A DNA stretch of 64,000 nt from Euptelea pleiosperma. Its lineage: Eukaryota > Streptophyta > Magnoliopsida > Ranunculales > Eupteleaceae. The position numbers were made by a program, and so were the translations under genes. The notes below the pieces were generated by a model. It was not told the DNA's origin. It searched no databases and was given only the letters and a program-made list of their open reading frames with translations. The DNA lies in contig CM068547.1 of assembly GCA_035048495.1 (NCBI GenBank), positions 5,607,700-5,671,699 of the forward strand, given 5' to 3'. Each line of letters begins with the position of its first letter. Position 1 is the first letter of the stretch. Of the stretch, positions 63,137 through 64,000 are shown piece after piece.

Positions 63137-63817
63137 ATTAGGCCCCACAGTGGTTCAAGGCCCACAGAGAGAGAGAGAGAGAGAGAGAATTACAGTAGAG
63201 AGAGAGGAGACGAAGGGATAGGGTGGGTGCCCACTCTGGAGGGGGGCATTTTTGTCCAGTGTGGGTGCCCAGCCGAAAGACGTGGGCGCCCGTAGAGCGA
63301 CCCTATATATAGTCTGAAAATATTGGTAGTTTGGAACGTTTATTGTTGAATGTAAACATGATGTTTTTATTACTTGAATGTACTTCTATAGAAGGTTGGG
63401 CATCAGACGTTTCGACAGTGCCTTGTCCGACACCCTATACCTGTAACCAACGGTGACATCATTGCCAATGTCTAAGTAACACAGATCTCTAGTATGGACA
63501 ACATTGAAGCCAAAATACACACACACAAACATGTAGCAAAAACAGAAGGGAAAAACCAAAATAAACCAAAGATAAAGAGGCATTTATTTGTACAAATAAG
63601 ACAAACTTACATGGCTTGCAAGCATGTAAAGAGAGAAATTGAAAACAGCTCCAACCCATGCCGTTTTAGTGATTATGACCGTTCTTCTGACTACTTTGTA
63701 CAGTGGATATATTCGGAGAAACCTTGGAAAATACTGGAATAGAACAATAGACCACAACAAGAACTTCATATTCGAAATTACTGAGCCTTTCCATTTGGGG
63801 ATGATGATAAATAACAC
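48872..63817 (-). CDS. Cyclic nucleotide-gated channel, C-terminal 496 residues
   Basis: Plant CNGC, a cation channel of the plasma or an inner membrane with a cyclic-nucleotide-binding and calmodulin-binding tail. Exons seen, 5' to 3': 63817-63611, 61347-61061, 50886-50775, 50431-50192, 49516-48872; all GT-AG, phases 0/2/0/0 join, no stop. Order: S4-like [15 protein letters not shown]5 with [19 protein letters not shown]; pore helix [11 protein letters not shown] and filter GQNL; S6 [20 protein letters not shown]-linker DVEQWMSH and [11 protein letters not shown]; binding domain [11 protein letters not shown] and [15 protein letters not shown] motif [13 protein letters not shown]. About 200 N-terminal residues lie beyond the window. 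RIYPLYK and NLKTS suggest group I (CNGC1/10-13 type), not certain. One intron, 50887-61060, is 10174 bp and full of transposons. Confidence 0.93.
49634..49960. repeat. Foldback MITE of the H/J group in a channel intron
   Basis: CCCAAAAATGCCACATGGCA and GAGCCCACTGACCCATGA at the left are answered by GACTGACCCGAAAGGGTTG and GACATTTTTGGGAACAGG at the right. It lies between the last two exons of the channel gene. Confidence 0.65.
52124..52420. repeat. Family B element, copy a
   Basis: ATGGTTTAAAATTTCAGAAT to CGAAATTTTAAACCTTG, inverted ends. Interior of AATGTTTCGTAATGTTTCG and AACCGAGACATTACGA words. Inserted in the LTR-flanked element; only 9 bp separate it from copy b. Confidence 0.75.
52430..52712. 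repeat. Family B element, copy b
   Basis: ATGGTTTAAAATTTCTGAAT to GAAATTTTAAACCTTG. Very similar to copy a in order and words. The flanking nonamers GCTACTGGA and GCTGTTGGT agree at 6 of 9 positions, so a target duplication is possible but not proved. Confidence 0.7.
53737..54032 (+). mobile_element. Copia RNase H tail of an upstream tandem copy
   Basis: Reads [37 protein letters not shown] and [12 protein letters not shown], the Copia RNase H end, then TDEQ and SWQLH pieces and the purine tract CAACTTGAGGGGGAG just before the LTR at 54033. The order RNase H, LTR, gag, integrase, RT, RNase H, LTR shows a tandem arrangement sharing a central LTR. Confidence 0.8.
54208..54230 (+). repeat. Telomere-like repeat inside the Copia LTR
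   Basis: Three and a half CCCTAA units stand just before the LTR end. The right LTR has the degenerate form CCCTAAACCTAAACCTAAAT at 59126-59145, so the motif belongs to the LTR. Confidence 0.8.
57032..58694. mobile_element. 1.66-kb insertion in the Copia RNase H region
   Basis: RNase H coding breaks after AGTTTGTATTG and resumes at TGTATTGTGACAACAAAG; TGTATTG is present on both sides (57025-57031, 58695-58701). The insert has GGTCCGGTCGACC-type words at 57440-57600, repeated TTGAGAGAGCTTCAC segments at 57809 and 57862, and ends with ATTCACCCCCCTCTAGGACT, a phrase typical of the 3' end of some Copia LTRs. It may be a solo LTR, but its outer bases are not TG/CA. Confidence 0.6.
59166..59637. 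other. Channel intron, no recognisable element
   Basis: Sequence between the Copia LTR and the foldback element. ACAAGGAAGCGATATAAACT occurs twice (59330 and 59565), about 235 bp apart, hinting at a small duplication. Nothing else seen. Confidence 0.4.
59638..60953. mobile_element. Foldback element split by a LINE
   Basis: Left arm 59638-59793 (AATTAGTAAAACACCCATAG, CACCCTTTGACTCAGATCAA) and right arm about 60790-60953 are inverted copies of each other (the right arm's complement reads GAATTAGCGAAACACCCAAC, CCCCTTTGTCTAGGGTCAAC), about 70% alike. The LINE lies between them, so the foldback was there first. Confidence 0.7.
59820..60781 (+). mobile_element. L1-type LINE, 3' end with RT zinc-binding domain
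   Basis: Reads the C-terminal part of a plant L1 polyprotein: [37 protein letters not shown], then, after a frameshift near 60180, [20 protein letters not shown] with the C-x2-C-x-H-x-C type arrangement of the zf-RVT domain, and WGIWREQNMRIF. 5'-truncated (no endonuclease or RT core). Ends with TCTCTTTTATATATTGACC and an A8 run at 60774-60781. Confidence 0.85.
61348..62595. other. Channel intron between the S4 and S5 exons, proximal part
   Basis: AT-rich intron sequence of the minus-strand channel gene. No inverted ends, LTRs or coding remnants recognised; open frames are short and random-looking. Confidence 0.4.
62596..62961. repeat. Family E TIR element, GTGTCCGACAC words
   Basis: CCTATGTAACAAGGACACCG at the left is inverted at the right as CAGTGTCCTTGTTACATAG. 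Both ends consist of GTGTCCGACACG-type words; the core is AT-rich. Diverged relatives lie in spermine synthase introns near 14780 and 18380. Target duplication not found. Confidence 0.75.
62962..63304. repeat. TIR element in a TA microsatellite, with CT and GA tracts
   Basis: Following a (TA)n run, GATCGCTCTACGGGCGCCCA at 62992 is inverted at the right end as GGGCGCCCGTAGAGCGACCC, with TATATA outside both. GGGTGCCCACTCTGG and its inverse continue the arms. (CT)n at 63097-63131 and (GA)n at 63166-63188 are also complementary, so nearly the whole 314-bp element can fold. It lies 30 bp from the family E element. Confidence 0.75.
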
Positions 63818-64000
63818 CTGAACAGAATAAACAGTGAACCTTAAATTCCAGTCAAAATCATCTCACATAAATTCATCCTCACAGGTTGCAAAGAATAAAA
63901 TAATTTACAGTAGTAGTACCAGTTTTGAAATAGACAGGGAACAAAAGAGTTTCTCAAATTTTATAATTGTTAAAATATGCATTTGAAGGGAGCTTTTACA
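63818..64000. other. Channel gene intron running out of the window
   Basis: The sequence upstream of the acceptor at 63818-63819 (CAG on the minus strand) is AT-rich intron. The exons for the N-terminus and S1-S3 of the channel must lie further right. Confidence 0.6.

Noticed and set aside
63077..63295. 72-codon frame rich in Ser-Leu and Glu-Arg
   Set aside because: Translation of CT and GA microsatellites inside a foldback element.

Overview
This is nuclear DNA of a flowering plant. Three multi-exon genes with plant-type GT-AG introns and plant-specific products can be rebuilt exon by exon: spermine synthase (plus strand), a family-9 endoglucanase with a C-terminal CBM49 module (minus strand), and the C-terminal two thirds of a cyclic nucleotide-gated channel (minus strand, running off the right edge). 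Nothing fixes the species. The long introns packed with transposons would suit a large-genome lineage such as a magnoliid, but that is a guess.

Layout. 1-9.9 kb: no gene, a dense patchwork of small inverted-repeat elements. 10.0-20.7 kb: spermine synthase, ten exons; its 4.9-kb fourth intron holds a dead RTE-type LINE that itself carries a small TIR element. 20.7-23.5 kb: intergenic, with a foldback element abutting a 570-bp solo LTR. 23.5-28.6 kb: endoglucanase, nine exons, with a TATA box. 28.6-48.8 kb: 20 kb without a recognisable gene, filled with families of small TIR/foldback elements, several nested or side by side, and Copia gag debris. 48.9-63.8 kb: channel gene. One of its introns is 10.2 kb and carries an LTR-flanked element without visible pol, a tandem Copia array (itself split by a 1.66-kb insertion) and a foldback element split by a 5'-truncated LINE.

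The three genes show no functional link: polyamine synthesis, wall glucan hydrolysis and cation transport. The splice junctions examined keep phase and no stop was seen in any assembled frame, so all three look intact as far as they lie in the window.

The most unusual content is the non-coding part. At least six families of roughly 70-440 bp elements share one plan: short terminal inverted repeats and an interior built from degenerate repeats of one family-specific word (CCGTTATAACGG, CGAAACCGAAA, GATACGGATAC, GTGTCCGACAC, GGTTCCGG, GGATCAGGATC). A second, foldback group has roughly 160-bp arms. Where boundaries are readable, 9-bp target duplications occur (three exact, one 8/9), pointing to Mutator-type transposition. 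No autonomous partner is visible here. The foldback family also carries a CACGTG box in many of its arms.
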